DNA of 24,561 nucleotides from Brevibacillus sp. (GCA_029240815.1 JARDZO010000049.1:1-24561); one strand, 5' to 3'. Counted from the first letter of the stretch, positions 1-7,247 are shown. Numbers and translations: made by a program. Notes: a model not told the origin generated them from the sequence alone.

Positions 1-172
1 CCCAGTAAGTCGCAATGAGGATACCGAACATGCCGCACCATAGTGGAACCAGCCAAGCGTCTTGCTTGGTTGTATGGATTAGTTCTCCTGGTCTCAGAAA
101 GATAGCAGTACCCAAGGTGTAACTGAAAACCAAAAGAAAAGCCTGCCATTCTGTGATGTTTTTATTTTCCAT
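1..172 (-). CDS. Spore germinant receptor B subunit (GerAB-type permease), N-terminal part only
   Basis: This is the first 57 codons of a gene that continues beyond the left edge. The protein begins MENKNITEWQAFLLVFSY and continues into hydrophobic segments with a TLGTAIFLRPGEL stretch, which fits the first two membrane segments of GerAB-type proteins of the amino acid/polyamine transporter fold. In the known family the B subunit sits in the inner spore membrane and senses or passes the germinant together with subunits A and C. The ATG lies 2 nt after the stop codon of the C-subunit gene, so the two are almost certainly co-transcribed and translationally coupled. The ribosome binding site would lie in the end of that gene (AAAGGGGAATA just before the start). 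The family call is good; the ligand cannot be told. Confidence 0.8.
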   Translation of the reverse strand, partial: MENKNITEWQAFLLVFSYTLGTAIFLRPGELIHTTKQDAWLVPLWCGMFGILIATYW

Positions 173-174
173 TG

Positions 175-1359
175 TTATTCCCCTTTATACGGGCTGACTA
201 AGCTTCCGATCGTTTCGATTTTAGAGTCGGAAGATATAATGACCTTGACTTTTTTCCACCTATCAATGTCTTCTCTCAACTTTCTCCATTCATCCCCTTT
301 TTTCAGATGGAGCAAATATTGAATTTCTAAAATATCCCACCCCTTTTTTCGCGAGTTTTCCACGAACTTGGTAGTCTCTTCTTGGATTTTCTTATTAAAT
401 TCCGATTCCGCATCATGGAGAAGCTGGACGGTAGTAGGGATTTTTTGGTCGTTAAAAATAAGGTTTAGATCGGCGTGAAGATGTACATGCAATGACAGCT
501 CTGTCCCGTGTTTCTCCAACTTTTTGGTAATAAGCGTATTTAACGTCCTAACTTGCATGGATTCTTGGTTCATGCTCAAAGTTTCCAGAAAGATCTCGTG
601 TTTTTTGTTAAGGAGGTTGTACCATTTCATTTCTTCCTTCGTTAGTTTGCCTACCATTCGATCATGAATAAAGACGGCCCCGCCTAGAATGGCGATATTG
701 CCATTCGTCCCTTGGATAAATTCGAGGCGATTGGAGCTCTCAGATGATTCTTTGCCGATGTAGGTGATGAGGGGAAATACGCTGATCCGTTCCGTTTCCA
801 TATTCTCGATCAGATCTTTCAACCGGGTGCGGGTACTGATCCGACCGGTCATCATGGATTGATTTTCAATGATGGCACGCATCGAACGGCCAGGTAGTGG
901 TTCCAAAGGGATATAGGAGTCCATGATTCGATGGATGGGAGAGTCGGATACCAGGAGATAGACGTTGGAGCCGCGTTCAGGGTGACCTTCTTTAAAATTG
1001 GCCATGTCACGCAGTCCTGATTTCGCGTATCGCTCTGACACCACGATCGCCTGATAATGATGAGTAAATAACTGGCGAGGAATGACATCGGGAGATATGT
1101 CTTCAAATTGATCTCCCATCCTACCTACAAATCGGTACGTATAGACCGTTGCTTTTTCGGCAGCTCCTGCTTGTTTTGCGATCCCTTTTGGATTGATGAC
1201 TTGATAGTACAGTTCCTGCTTGCCTGTATTCTCATGAAGGTCTACTCCGATGAGATTGACGATGGCCAGTTGATTGATTTCCTTCATATCCCAGCACCCA
1301 GCAAGGAAAGAAGTTGCCAAGAGTGCCACTGCCGACAGCTTCCATTTTGTGTGATGCAT
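175..1359 (-). CDS. Spore germinant receptor C subunit (GerAC-type lipoprotein)
   Basis: 394 aa. The N-terminus MHHTKWKLSAVALLATSFLAGC is a lipoprotein signal peptide with lipobox LAGC and acylation at Cys22, followed by WDMKEINQ, a typical start of mature GerAC proteins. The rest is soluble and faces the space between spore membrane and cortex in the known family. A stretch around residues 155-200 (RSMRAIIENQ, then TRTRLKDLIENME) fits the family pattern. The ATG at 1359 is preferred over an in-frame start at 1419: it places the lipobox correctly and has a GAGGTGAA ribosome binding site 9 nt upstream. The upstream start would overlap the A-subunit gene by about 50 nt. It lies 8 nt after the A-subunit stop and 2 nt before the B-subunit start. 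Length is normal and no disruption is seen. Confidence 0.9.
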   Translation of the reverse strand: MHHTKWKLSAVALLATSFLAGCWDMKEINQLAIVNLIGVDLHENTGKQELYYQVINPKGIAKQAGAAEKATVYTYRFVGRMGDQFEDISPDVIPRQLFTHHYQAIVVSERYAKSGLRDMANFKEGHPERGSNVYLLVSDSPIHRIMDSYIPLEPLPGRSMRAIIENQSMMTGRISTRTRLKDLIENMETERISVFPLITYIGKESSESSNRLEFIQGTNGNIAILGGAVFIHDRMVGKLTKEEMKWYNLLNKKHEIFLETLSMNQESMQVRTLNTLITKKLEKHGTELSLHVHLHADLNLIFNDQKIPTTVQLLHDAESEFNKKIQEETTKFVENSRKKGWDILEIQYLLHLKKGDEWRKLREDIDRWKKVKVIISSDSKIETIGSLVSPYKGE

Positions 1360-1367
1360 TAGGAATT

Positions 1368-2789
1368 TCACCTCGTTTTTCGCTTGGGTCGGAATGTTCT
1401 CGGCAGCGTGTGCATCCACTTCCTAGGGGCTCGGACCAGTGTGTCTTTCCAATCAGAAAGGACAGTCGGAGCAACAGGGGCAAAATAGGCGGTTCCAAAA
1501 GAGTCCAACGAGGCGAGATGGATTAGTAGGAGCAGGAATCCACATAGAAGGCCAAAGATACCGATAAACCCTGCCAGAAATAAAAAAACGAACTGAATGA
1601 TTCTCTGTGAAATACCAAAGCTGTAATTGGGTGCGACGAAATTAGAAATTGCGGTTATAGACACGACGATGACCATCCCTGTAGAGACGAGGCCTGCTGC
1701 GACTGCAGCTTCGCCCACTACCAAGGCTCCTACTATGGAAATGGCTTGTCCCGCAATTCTCGGCATCCGTAACCCAGCTTCTCGCAGCACCTCGAAAATG
1801 ATCATCATTATGAGGGCCTCGAGGAAAGCTGGGAAGGGGACACCTTCTCTTTGAGCGGCAAGGCTGATCAGTAGGGGGGTAGGGAGAAGCTCTTGATTGA
1901 ACGAAACAATGGAGATATACAAACCAGGCGTAAAGACTGAAAGGATAAACGATAAGATCCGTAACCAACGTAGCAAGGTAGCAAAGTCTGCTCGTTGATA
2001 ATAATCCTCCGGTGTAACAAACATTTGGAAGAACGTCATGGGAGCCAAGAGCGCATTCGGTGTTCCTTCTGTTAAAATGGCTACCTTTCCTTCCAAGATA
2101 TGGGCGGATACTACATCAGGGCGTTCGGTATTCAGGAGCGTAGGAAAGGGGGACCAGACAGTTTCCTGAAGGCACTCTTCGAGATAGGCACTCTCCAAAA
2201 CGCTATCGATTTGAATGGAGCGTAGCCGCTTGCAAATTTTTTCGACTGTTTGATCCGATGCGAGGGATGACAAGTAAGCAACCGTTACATTTGTCTTTGT
2301 GACACTGCCGATTGTGATTTTTTCAAAGTGGAGCCGTCGATCTCTCAATCGTTTGCGGATCAATGAAATGTTTATCTCCAGCTCTTCGGTAAATCCTTCG
2401 TGTGGACCACGTATCGAAGTTTCCGTAGTAAGTTCGGAGACGGAGCGAGCCTGGAATTTTGCGGTATCCAGGAGAAGGTAGGAAGTATTGCTTTCAAAGC
2501 ATATCAGACACTTACCAGCAAGAAGACCTTCCACGCATTCATGAACGGTAGAGGTCTCTTGTTTCTCAGCAACTGGCAAAAAGGCGTTGCACCATTGAAA
2601 CAATTCATCACCATCACTTGAAAAGCGCGGTATATTCGCGGTTAACGGCTGAATGACAAACTGATGAAGCAAATTTTTATCGATGATGGTGGATATATAG
2701 ACAAGTGTCACACGGTGACCGGGGGAGATCACAGGTTGGACGACTACATCCATCGATGATGACAGATTCTGAAGGACGGCATCTAGCAT
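1368..2789 (-). CDS. Spore germinant receptor A subunit (GerAA-type)
   Basis: 473 aa, normal for the family. The first roughly 240 residues form the cytoplasmic domain and carry family signatures: SIRGPHEGFTE near residue 126, LLNTERPDVVSA near 220 and EGKVAILTEGTP near 233. The membrane half follows, starting at TPEDYYQRADF near 261, with hydrophobic segments in RILSFILSVFTPGLYISIV, PAFLEALIMMIIFEVLREAG, VGALVVGEAAVAAGLVS and IIQFVFLFLAGFIGIFGLL. The tail is basic. In the known family this subunit is an oligomeric channel component acting at the start of germination. It is the first gene of an A-C-B operon. An AAGGGGG ribosome binding site lies about 14 nt before the ATG, a little far. No clear sporulation (sigma-F/G) promoter was found; ACTATA near 2825 with GGTAA further upstream is a weak possibility only. 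Confidence 0.92.
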   Translation of the reverse strand: MLDAVLQNLSSSMDVVVQPVISPGHRVTLVYISTIIDKNLLHQFVIQPLTANIPRFSSDGDELFQWCNAFLPVAEKQETSTVHECVEGLLAGKCLICFESNTSYLLLDTAKFQARSVSELTTETSIRGPHEGFTEELEINISLIRKRLRDRRLHFEKITIGSVTKTNVTVAYLSSLASDQTVEKICKRLRSIQIDSVLESAYLEECLQETVWSPFPTLLNTERPDVVSAHILEGKVAILTEGTPNALLAPMTFFQMFVTPEDYYQRADFATLLRWLRILSFILSVFTPGLYISIVSFNQELLPTPLLISLAAQREGVPFPAFLEALIMMIIFEVLREAGLRMPRIAGQAISIVGALVVGEAAVAAGLVSTGMVIVVSITAISNFVAPNYSFGISQRIIQFVFLFLAGFIGIFGLLCGFLLLLIHLASLDSFGTAYFAPVAPTVLSDWKDTLVRAPRKWMHTLPRTFRPKRKTR

Positions 2790-2896
2790 TGGTAAATCAT
2801 TATCCCCCTTCCATCATTCTCCTTGTATAGTGTAGTTTGTTTAGGGTGTTACCAAAATATCCAAGAAACTTGGTGTCATTCCCGCCACACGAAAAG

Positions 2897-2926
2897 TGCC
2901 ACTCCCACATGAGTGGTTTTGTTGTT
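2897..2926 (+). terminator. Hairpin with T-rich tail (possible insulating terminator)
   Basis: CCACTC (2899-2904), loop CCACAT and GAGTGG (2911-2916) form a 6-bp perfect stem, extended by a G-T wobble and followed by TTTTGTTGTTTTTC. It has the shape of a rho-independent terminator on the plus strand but no plus-strand gene ends just before it. It could block stray transcription before the sigma-54 promoter or be a protein site. The stem is short, so confidence is low. Confidence 0.35.
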
Positions 2927-2954
2927 TTTCGAACAGAAATGGAAACGGGGCAAC

Positions 2955-2994
2955 TGTCCCTTTTTGAAGACATTGTTACCGTTCATGGACACTT
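2955..2994 (+). promoter_or_regulatory. Upstream activating sequence, copy A (enhancer-binding protein site)
   Basis: TGTC (2955-2958), 7 nt, GAAGACA (2966-2972), one base, TGTTACC (2974-2980), 6 nt, then GGACACTT (2987-2994). The same blocks with the same spacing occur at 6176-6215 before the other sigma-54 promoter; the 29-bp core (2966-2994) matches copy B at 24 of 29 positions. The outer blocks AACTGTC and GACACTT form an imperfect inverted repeat (AAGTGTC/GACACTT in copy B). The element ends about 70 bp upstream of the -24 element, a normal place for a sigma-54 enhancer. That it binds an enhancer-binding activator is inference. Confidence 0.7.
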
Positions 2995-3064
2995 TTTACG
3001 GAAAAATGCACAGAAGGTCATCACATGCTAAAAATTCCTTGCGGCAATCGTACGAAATAAGCTT

Positions 3065-3080
3065 TGGCATGCTTTGTGCT
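3065..3080 (+). promoter_or_regulatory. Sigma-54 (SigL) promoter of the TRAP transporter operon
   Basis: TGGCATGCTTTGTGCT. The -24 GG (3066-3067) and -12 GC (3078-3079) are separated by exactly 10 nt, as required for sigma-54. Against the consensus TGGCACG-N4-TTGCW it differs at two positions. It matches 14 of 16 positions of the promoter at 6268-6283, including the CTTT spacer. Transcription would begin near 3091, about 35 nt before the dctQ start. Confidence 0.8.
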
Positions 3081-3111
3081 CGATTAACGTATGAAGACGA
3101 TTTCAACGAAA

Positions 3112-3118
3112 AGAGGGT
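3112..3118 (+). promoter_or_regulatory. dctQ: Ribosome binding site deciding the dctQ start
   Basis: AGAGGGTGAT (from 3112) closely mimics the anti-Shine-Dalgarno match AGGAGGTGAT. Its core GAGGG ends 8 nt before GTG 3126 but only 2 nt before ATG 3120, so the GTG is the better start. Confidence 0.6.
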
Positions 3119-3125
3119 GATGATC

Positions 3126-3647
3126 GTGAATGCCTTGTTCAAAGTGGTTCAGACGTTAACAAGAGTGACGAAATGGATCGCATTGGCGACGATGAGCTTT
3201 ATGATGCTGTTCATTACCATTGGGGTAATCGGAAGGGCATTCGGCCATCCAGTACTTGGTGATCTGGAGCTCGTACAGACGATGATGGTGGTGTTAATCA
3301 TGTTTGGTCTTGCTTACTCGCAAGCCGAAGACGCGCATATTTCCATCGGCCTGCTCGTAGACCGATTCTCACCACGGATTCAATCCTTTCTGGATGTCAT
3401 CGGCTATTCGCTGACTGTCATGATTTGCTTCATGATCAGTTGGGTGTTTCTCGGGCTTGGTCTGGAAAACATGCTGGGTCTCGTACTCACGACAGACCTG
3501 TTGGGCATCCCCCATTACCCGCTGCAATTTATCGCGGCAATCGGTTTTTTCTTGTGGGGGATGGAAGCGTTGTTAAAGATTGTTTTAGCCATCGTTCATT
3601 TCAAAAAAGGTGAAATCATGAAACGAAAGGAGGAGGTGAGTCACTGA
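3126..3647 (+). CDS. dctQ: TRAP transporter small membrane subunit (DctQ family)
   Basis: 173 aa from the GTG at 3126 (ATG 3120 is the alternative). It has four hydrophobic segments, as expected: WIALATMSFMMLFITIGVI, TMMVVLIMFGLAYS, a segment in DVIGYSLTVMICFMISWVF and one in FIAAIGFFLWGMEALLKIV. The signature region SQAEDAHISIGLLVDRFSP (a conserved acidic-His-Ile stretch after the second segment) is clear. In TRAP systems DctQ pairs with DctM to form the ion-driven membrane unit that takes up organic acids delivered by DctP. Its stop TGA overlaps the dctM ATG by one base, showing tight coupling. An in-frame extension back to 2913 is rejected because it would run through the sigma-54 promoter and the upstream element. 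Confidence 0.9.
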   Translation: MNALFKVVQTLTRVTKWIALATMSFMMLFITIGVIGRAFGHPVLGDLELVQTMMVVLIMFGLAYSQAEDAHISIGLLVDRFSPRIQSFLDVIGYSLTVMICFMISWVFLGLGLENMLGLVLTTDLLGIPHYPLQFIAAIGFFLWGMEALLKIVLAIVHFKKGEIMKRKEEVSH

Positions 3648-4948
3648 TGGAGTTGGAAATCGTTGGCATCATTGGTCTTGTGGTCATGTTTGTACTGATG
3701 TTTTTACGCGTCCCGATAGCGATCTCCATGGCCGTGCCAGCCTTCTTGGGAGTTCTCTATCTGCGAGATGGAACCGTTCTGGATACGGTCATAAAGACGA
3801 TCGTGTGGGATCACAGCTTCAGCTATACGCTGACAACGATCCCGATGTTCGTATTGATGGGCGAGCTACTTTTCGTCTCGGGGATCAGTAATGAGCTGTT
3901 TACCGCTTTTCGACACTGGTTTGGCCGGGTCCGAGGTGGATTGGCGATGGGGACAATCGGGGCTTCTGCCATATTTGCTGCTGCTTCGGGCTCAAGTATT
4001 GCCACGACCGGGACGATGGGGGTGATCGCGTCAAAAGAAATGGTGAATGCGGGTTACAACAAGGCGCTATCCGGTGGCGCGATCGTCGCAGGAGGGAGTC
4101 TTGGTATTTTGATACCGCCGAGTACGGTATTCATTATTTACGGGATGATGACAGAGCAATCGATTGGAAAACTCCTGATCGCCGGGATACTGCCCGGCAT
4201 TTTGTTAACCGTCTTGTACATTCTCACAGTCTATTTTTCCGTTTTGATTAATCCGAGCCTTGCTCAAAAGGGAGAGGGAGCCAGCTGGAAGGAGCGATTC
4301 CTTTCTTTGCGCCATATCGGCTGGGTCATTGTGCTATTTGCAATCGTGATCGGAGGGATGTACATCGGGTGGTTTAGTCCTACGGAAGCAGCGGGCGTAG
4401 GAGCATTCGGTGCCTTTCTTATCGCTTTGATCAGAAGAAAGCTCGGTTGGCAAAACTTCGTCGAGTCTTTGTCAAGAACATTGCGGACGACAGGATTTCT
4501 CTTTGCCATCATGCTGGCAGCCTTCATCCTCAATTACTTTTTAGCAATCACTCGTCTACCCATGGCGCTCGCGGAACTTCTGAACGGACTCCATGTTTCA
4601 GCAGGCTTGATCTTTTCCTTGATCATCCTTATGTACATTTTGCTTGGCGCCGTGATGGATACGATGGCGATGATCGTTGTGACCATCCCGATTATCTTGC
4701 CGATCATTCACGCCTTAGGCTTCGATCTGATCTGGTTTGGGGTCATCATCGTGATTGTGGTAGAAATGGCTTTGATGACTCCACCTATTGGGATGAGCTG
4801 CTTTGTTCTGAATGGCGTCGCTCCCGATCTGAGCTTGGGTGATATTTTTAAAGGCTCGCTGCGCTTTTTGATCCCGATTCTTGTCCTCATCTTCTTACTC
4901 TACTTTTTTCCGGCTATCGCATTGTATTTGCCCGAGACCATGTGGTGA
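3647..4948 (+). CDS. dctM: TRAP transporter large membrane subunit (DctM family)
   Basis: 433 aa, standard length. It is hydrophobic throughout, with about 11-12 predicted membrane segments. Family signatures include the LRVPIAISMAVPAFLG opening, FTAFRHWFGRVRGGLAMGT around residue 85, AAASGSSIATTGTMG around 105, GGSLGILIPPSTVFIIYG around 150, and VIVVEMALMTPPIGMSCF near residue 370. It is the cation-coupled transport channel of the TRAP system in the cytoplasmic membrane. A very strong AGGAGGTGAG ribosome binding site sits 6 nt before the ATG, inside the end of dctQ. Intact, no oddities. Confidence 0.95.
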   Translation: MELEIVGIIGLVVMFVLMFLRVPIAISMAVPAFLGVLYLRDGTVLDTVIKTIVWDHSFSYTLTTIPMFVLMGELLFVSGISNELFTAFRHWFGRVRGGLAMGTIGASAIFAAASGSSIATTGTMGVIASKEMVNAGYNKALSGGAIVAGGSLGILIPPSTVFIIYGMMTEQSIGKLLIAGILPGILLTVLYILTVYFSVLINPSLAQKGEGASWKERFLSLRHIGWVIVLFAIVIGGMYIGWFSPTEAAGVGAFGAFLIALIRRKLGWQNFVESLSRTLRTTGFLFAIMLAAFILNYFLAITRLPMALAELLNGLHVSAGLIFSLIILMYILLGAVMDTMAMIVVTIPIILPIIHALGFDLIWFGVIIVIVVEMALMTPPIGMSCFVLNGVAPDLSLGDIFKGSLRFLIPILVLIFLLYFFPAIALYLPETMW

Positions 4949-5010
4949 GATCAAAGGTCAAAGAGCGTTTGAGAAGTGATCTAACAAAATGAGGGGCGGG
5001 GGGTAATGGC

Positions 5011-6087
5011 ATGAAAATCAGGAAAGAGCTTTTGAAGTCGGTTTGCTCAATGTTTGCGATTGCGGTGCTACTAGCTGGGTGTGGAGGGGGAAACGGTGGT
5101 GGGAGCGCATCGGGCGGGAATCCAGTCATTGAAATGAACGTCAACAATGTCACGCCTTCTACGCATCCCTATGCGACGAAAGTATTCGAGCCTTGGAAAA
5201 AACTCGTTGAAGAAAAAACGAATGGAAGAATCAAAGTTCACTTGTACCATGGCGGGACACTAGGGAGCTCCAAGTCAGTTTTGCAAGATGTAAAAGGCGG
5301 CGTCTATGACGTAGGACCTGCTCTCGTTCCTTATTTTTACGATACAGAGCTGTTCCCCTTTACGATCGGCAACCTTCCCTTCGCTTTTCCTGATGCGAAG
5401 AGCACAGCGAAAGTCATGGGGAAATTCGCAGAGAAATACGGCAAGGAAAGCTTTAAAGACGTCGTCTATATGGGGATGTCCTCATCGGATGCCTACGAGC
5501 TATTTACGGTCAAACCCGTCAAAGTCGTCGATGATATGAAAGGGAAGAAAGTACGGATCCCGAGTAAAGGAGAAGTGGATTTGATTCAGTCTTGGAGCGG
5601 TTCACCTGTATCCATGACAATCGAAGAAATCTATGAAGCCTTGCAAAAAGGCACGTTGGATGCGGCCATTTATACACCAAGTGGCGCTGTAGGGTACAAG
5701 TATTACGAGGTGGCTCCATACATGACCAAAATGGGAGTAACCACGACGCCGATCATCCCGATCATGAGCAAGAATTTTTACAACAAGCTCCCCGATGATT
5801 TGAAAAAGATGTTTGACGCCGAGCTGAGTCCCAAATTAGCAGAATTGTTCACGGACAACTACACGAAAGAATTGGATGCGGCCTATGCCAAATACGAGAA
5901 AGAAGTAGCGGGAAAAGGAGAGATCATTACCCTTTCTCCAGAAGAGCTGAAACGATTCAAAGCTCCTGCTAAAAAGCGTTGGGATCAATGGGTGGAAGAA
6001 GCGAACCAAAAAGGATATCCCGGTGAAGAAATGATGAGTGATTTCAAGAAAATGCTCCAGGAGGAAGGACTGCAGCTACCCTTCTGA
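5011..6087 (+). CDS. dctP: TRAP transporter substrate-binding lipoprotein (DctP family)
   Basis: 358 aa. Residues 1-24 are a lipoprotein signal peptide with lipobox LAGC and acylation at Cys24, followed by a Gly/Ser-rich linker; membrane anchoring replaces the free periplasmic form of Gram-negative bacteria. The mature part shows DctP features: TPSTHPYATKVFEPWKKLVE, GRIKVHLYHGGTLGSS, the hinge region MKGKKVRIPSKGEVD whose Arg normally grips a substrate carboxylate, and the signature TIEEIYEALQKGTLDAAIYTP. It should bind the imported organic acid outside the membrane and hand it to DctQM. A GGGGGG ribosome binding site lies 7 nt before the ATG. It follows dctM by 62 nt and is followed by a terminator. 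The ligand cannot be read from the sequence; the neighbouring acyl-CoA genes suggest a carboxylate that is activated to a CoA ester. Confidence 0.93.
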   Translation: MKIRKELLKSVCSMFAIAVLLAGCGGGNGGGSASGGNPVIEMNVNNVTPSTHPYATKVFEPWKKLVEEKTNGRIKVHLYHGGTLGSSKSVLQDVKGGVYDVGPALVPYFYDTELFPFTIGNLPFAFPDAKSTAKVMGKFAEKYGKESFKDVVYMGMSSSDAYELFTVKPVKVVDDMKGKKVRIPSKGEVDLIQSWSGSPVSMTIEEIYEALQKGTLDAAIYTPSGAVGYKYYEVAPYMTKMGVTTTPIIPIMSKNFYNKLPDDLKKMFDAELSPKLAELFTDNYTKELDAAYAKYEKEVAGKGEIITLSPEELKRFKAPAKKRWDQWVEEANQKGYPGEEMMSDFKKMLQEEGLQLPF

Positions 6088-6115
6088 GGAGTGACGCAGA
6101 GGACCGCTGTTTTGA

Positions 6116-6142
6116 AAAAAGCTTGGCGCAGCCAAGTTTTCT
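6116..6142 (+). terminator. Rho-independent terminator of the TRAP operon
   Basis: CTTGGC (6122-6127), loop GCA, GCCAAG (6131-6136), flanked by an A run on the left and TTTTC on the right; the A/T flanks extend the stem through a G-T wobble. It lies about 30 nt after the dctP stop and separates the TRAP operon from the catabolic operon, so the two are controlled by separate copies of the same promoter type. Confidence 0.8.
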
Positions 6143-6175
6143 AATTGTCGTCTCCTTTATACAATTCAGCAAAAG

Positions 6176-6215
6176 TGTCTCCAAAAGAAGACAATGTTAC
6201 CTTGCGCGGACACTT
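6176..6215 (+). promoter_or_regulatory. Upstream activating sequence, copy B
   Basis: TGTC (6176-6179), 7 nt, GAAGACA (6187-6193), one base, TGTTACC (6195-6201), 6 nt, GGACACTT (6208-6215): the same blocks and spacing as copy A at 2955-2994. Here the outer blocks AAGTGTC (6173-6179) and GACACTT (6209-6215) form a perfect inverted repeat. It ends about 53 bp before the -24 element at 6269; copy A ends about 71 bp before its own, so the offset differs by about 18 bp. A further shared block, GCAATCRTAC, lies at 6253-6262 and at 3044-3053, with different spacing to the promoter. Confidence 0.7.
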
Positions 6216-6267
6216 AAGGCGCGGCAGTCCACATTGATAGTGCTCCTCGATTGCAATCATACCTGGG

Positions 6268-6283
6268 TGGCACGCTTTATGCT
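6268..6283 (+). promoter_or_regulatory. Sigma-54 (SigL) promoter of the acyl-CoA catabolic operon
   Basis: TGGCACGCTTTATGCT. The -24 block TGGCACG is a perfect consensus match and the -12 block is ATGCT against TTGCW. GG (6269-6270) and GC (6281-6282) are 10 nt apart. Transcription would begin near 6294, about 42 nt before the first gene. It would drive all nine genes to the terminator at 15458. Confidence 0.85.
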
Positions 6284-6335
6284 TCCACTTATGAATGTGA
6301 GGAAAAATGAAAACGAACTGATGGAGGAATGACGC

Positions 6336-7247
6336 ATGGGCAGCTTACAAAACAAAGTGGCAATCGTTACGGGAGCAGGACGTGGAATCGGTCGTTCAAT
6401 CGCATTACTCATGGCAAAGGAAGGAGCAAAGGTGGTCGTCAATGATTTAGGGGGAGGCCCAGCGGGGGGCGGCAGTGACAGCAAGATTGCAGATGAAGTC
6501 GTGAACGAAATCAAAGCATTTGGCGGTCAGGCTGTCGCTAGCTACGATTCGATCACAGAACTGGAAAATGCCCATCAGATCGTAAAAATGGCCATCGAGA
6601 AGTTCGGGCGTTTGGATGTCGTGGTGAACAACGCTGGGATTTTGAGAGACCGCATGATTTTTAAAATGTCAGAGGAAGAATGGGATTCTGTCATCGCGGT
6701 TCACCTAAAGGGAAGCTTTAACATGACGAGCGCGGCAGCTCCCACCTTTAAAGAGCAAAAGAGCGGAAGATTTATCAACTTTACATCCACATCCGGGTTG
6801 ATCGGCAACGTCGGACAGGCGAACTACGCGGCGGCCAAGCTGGGAATCGTCGGGCTCACCAAATCCACAGCACTCGATATGGCTCGTTACCATGTCACGG
6901 CCAATGCCATTTCACCGTTTGCCTGGAGTCGCTTGATTGGGACGATCCCCACAGAAACCGAAGATCAGAAGAAACGGGTAGAAAAGATCCAACAGATGTC
7001 ACCGGATCATATCGCACCGATTGTCGCGTATTTGGCGACAGATGATGCAGCGGACGTAACAGGCCAAATCTTTGGTGTCAGAGGGAAAGAAATCTTCTTG
7101 TTCTCGCAGCCTCGCCCGGTACGTGGTGCATACAGCTCTGATGGATGGACGGTAGAAGGCCTGGCCACCTTGAAGCAGTCGTTCAAAGCATCATTTACGC
7201 CACTGGAAACGAGCAGCCAAGTATTCCCGTATGAACCCCTCGTGTAA
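6336..7247 (+). CDS. SDR-family (3R)-hydroxyacyl-CoA dehydrogenase (MFE-2 type)
   Basis: 303 aa. The Rossmann motif TGAGRGIG is at residues 12-19, NNAG at 98-101, and the catalytic Ser151, Tyr164 and Lys168 in FTSTSG and NYAAAKLG. Between them, ILRDRMIFKMSEEEWD and GNVGQANYAAAKLGIVGL resemble the dehydrogenase domain of eukaryotic peroxisomal multifunctional enzyme type 2 more than ordinary FabG. About 50 extra C-terminal residues, compared with classic SDRs, are also usual for that group. The expected reaction is NAD-dependent oxidation of a (3R)-hydroxyacyl-CoA to a 3-ketoacyl-CoA in the cytoplasm. It is the first gene of the catabolic operon, with GGAGG 11 nt before the ATG. It should act after the MaoC hydratase encoded downstream. 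A different cyclic alcohol substrate cannot be excluded. Confidence 0.88.
   Translation: MGSLQNKVAIVTGAGRGIGRSIALLMAKEGAKVVVNDLGGGPAGGGSDSKIADEVVNEIKAFGGQAVASYDSITELENAHQIVKMAIEKFGRLDVVVNNAGILRDRMIFKMSEEEWDSVIAVHLKGSFNMTSAAAPTFKEQKSGRFINFTSTSGLIGNVGQANYAAAKLGIVGLTKSTALDMARYHVTANAISPFAWSRLIGTIPTETEDQKKRVEKIQQMSPDHIAPIVAYLATDDAADVTGQIFGVRGKEIFLFSQPRPVRGAYSSDGWTVEGLATLKQSFKASFTPLETSSQVFPYEPLV

Larger units (their letters stand above)
2790..3125. other. Divergent intergenic region between the germination operon and the TRAP operon
   Basis: 336 bp with no convincing gene. Short open frames starting at 2837 and 2913 have no ribosome binding site or family resemblance, and the second is only the upstream in-frame extension of dctQ. 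The region holds a hairpin with a T-rich tail (2897-2926), a split upstream element (2955-2994) shared with the operon at 6336, and a sigma-54 type promoter (3065-3080). A short inverted repeat CCAAG-AAA-CTTGG lies near 2861-2873. The minus-strand promoter for the germination operon must also lie here but is not clear. Confidence 0.8.

Noticed and set aside
2790..2840. Sigma-G type promoter for the germination operon
   Set aside because: Only a poor match (GGTAA and CACTATA on the minus strand); not enough to call as a feature.
2847..2853. Third TGTTACC near the germination operon
   Set aside because: The other blocks (GAAGACA and GGACACTT) are missing at the required spacing, so it is likely chance.
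2896..2901. GTGCCA as a minus-strand -24 sigma-54 element for the germination operon
   Set aside because: No GC at the required 10-nt spacing, and germination genes are normally read by sporulation sigma factors.
2837..3031. Open frame of 64 aa upstream of dctQ
   Set aside because: No ribosome binding site or recognisable family, and it overlaps the upstream element shared with the second operon, which explains the sequence better.
2913..3125. In-frame upstream extension of dctQ
   Set aside because: It would make the coding region run through the upstream element and the sigma-54 promoter; the ribosome binding site and family length point to 3126.
6123..6332. Open frame of 69 aa before the SDR gene
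   Set aside because: It begins inside the terminator stem and crosses the regulatory element and promoter; no family resemblance.
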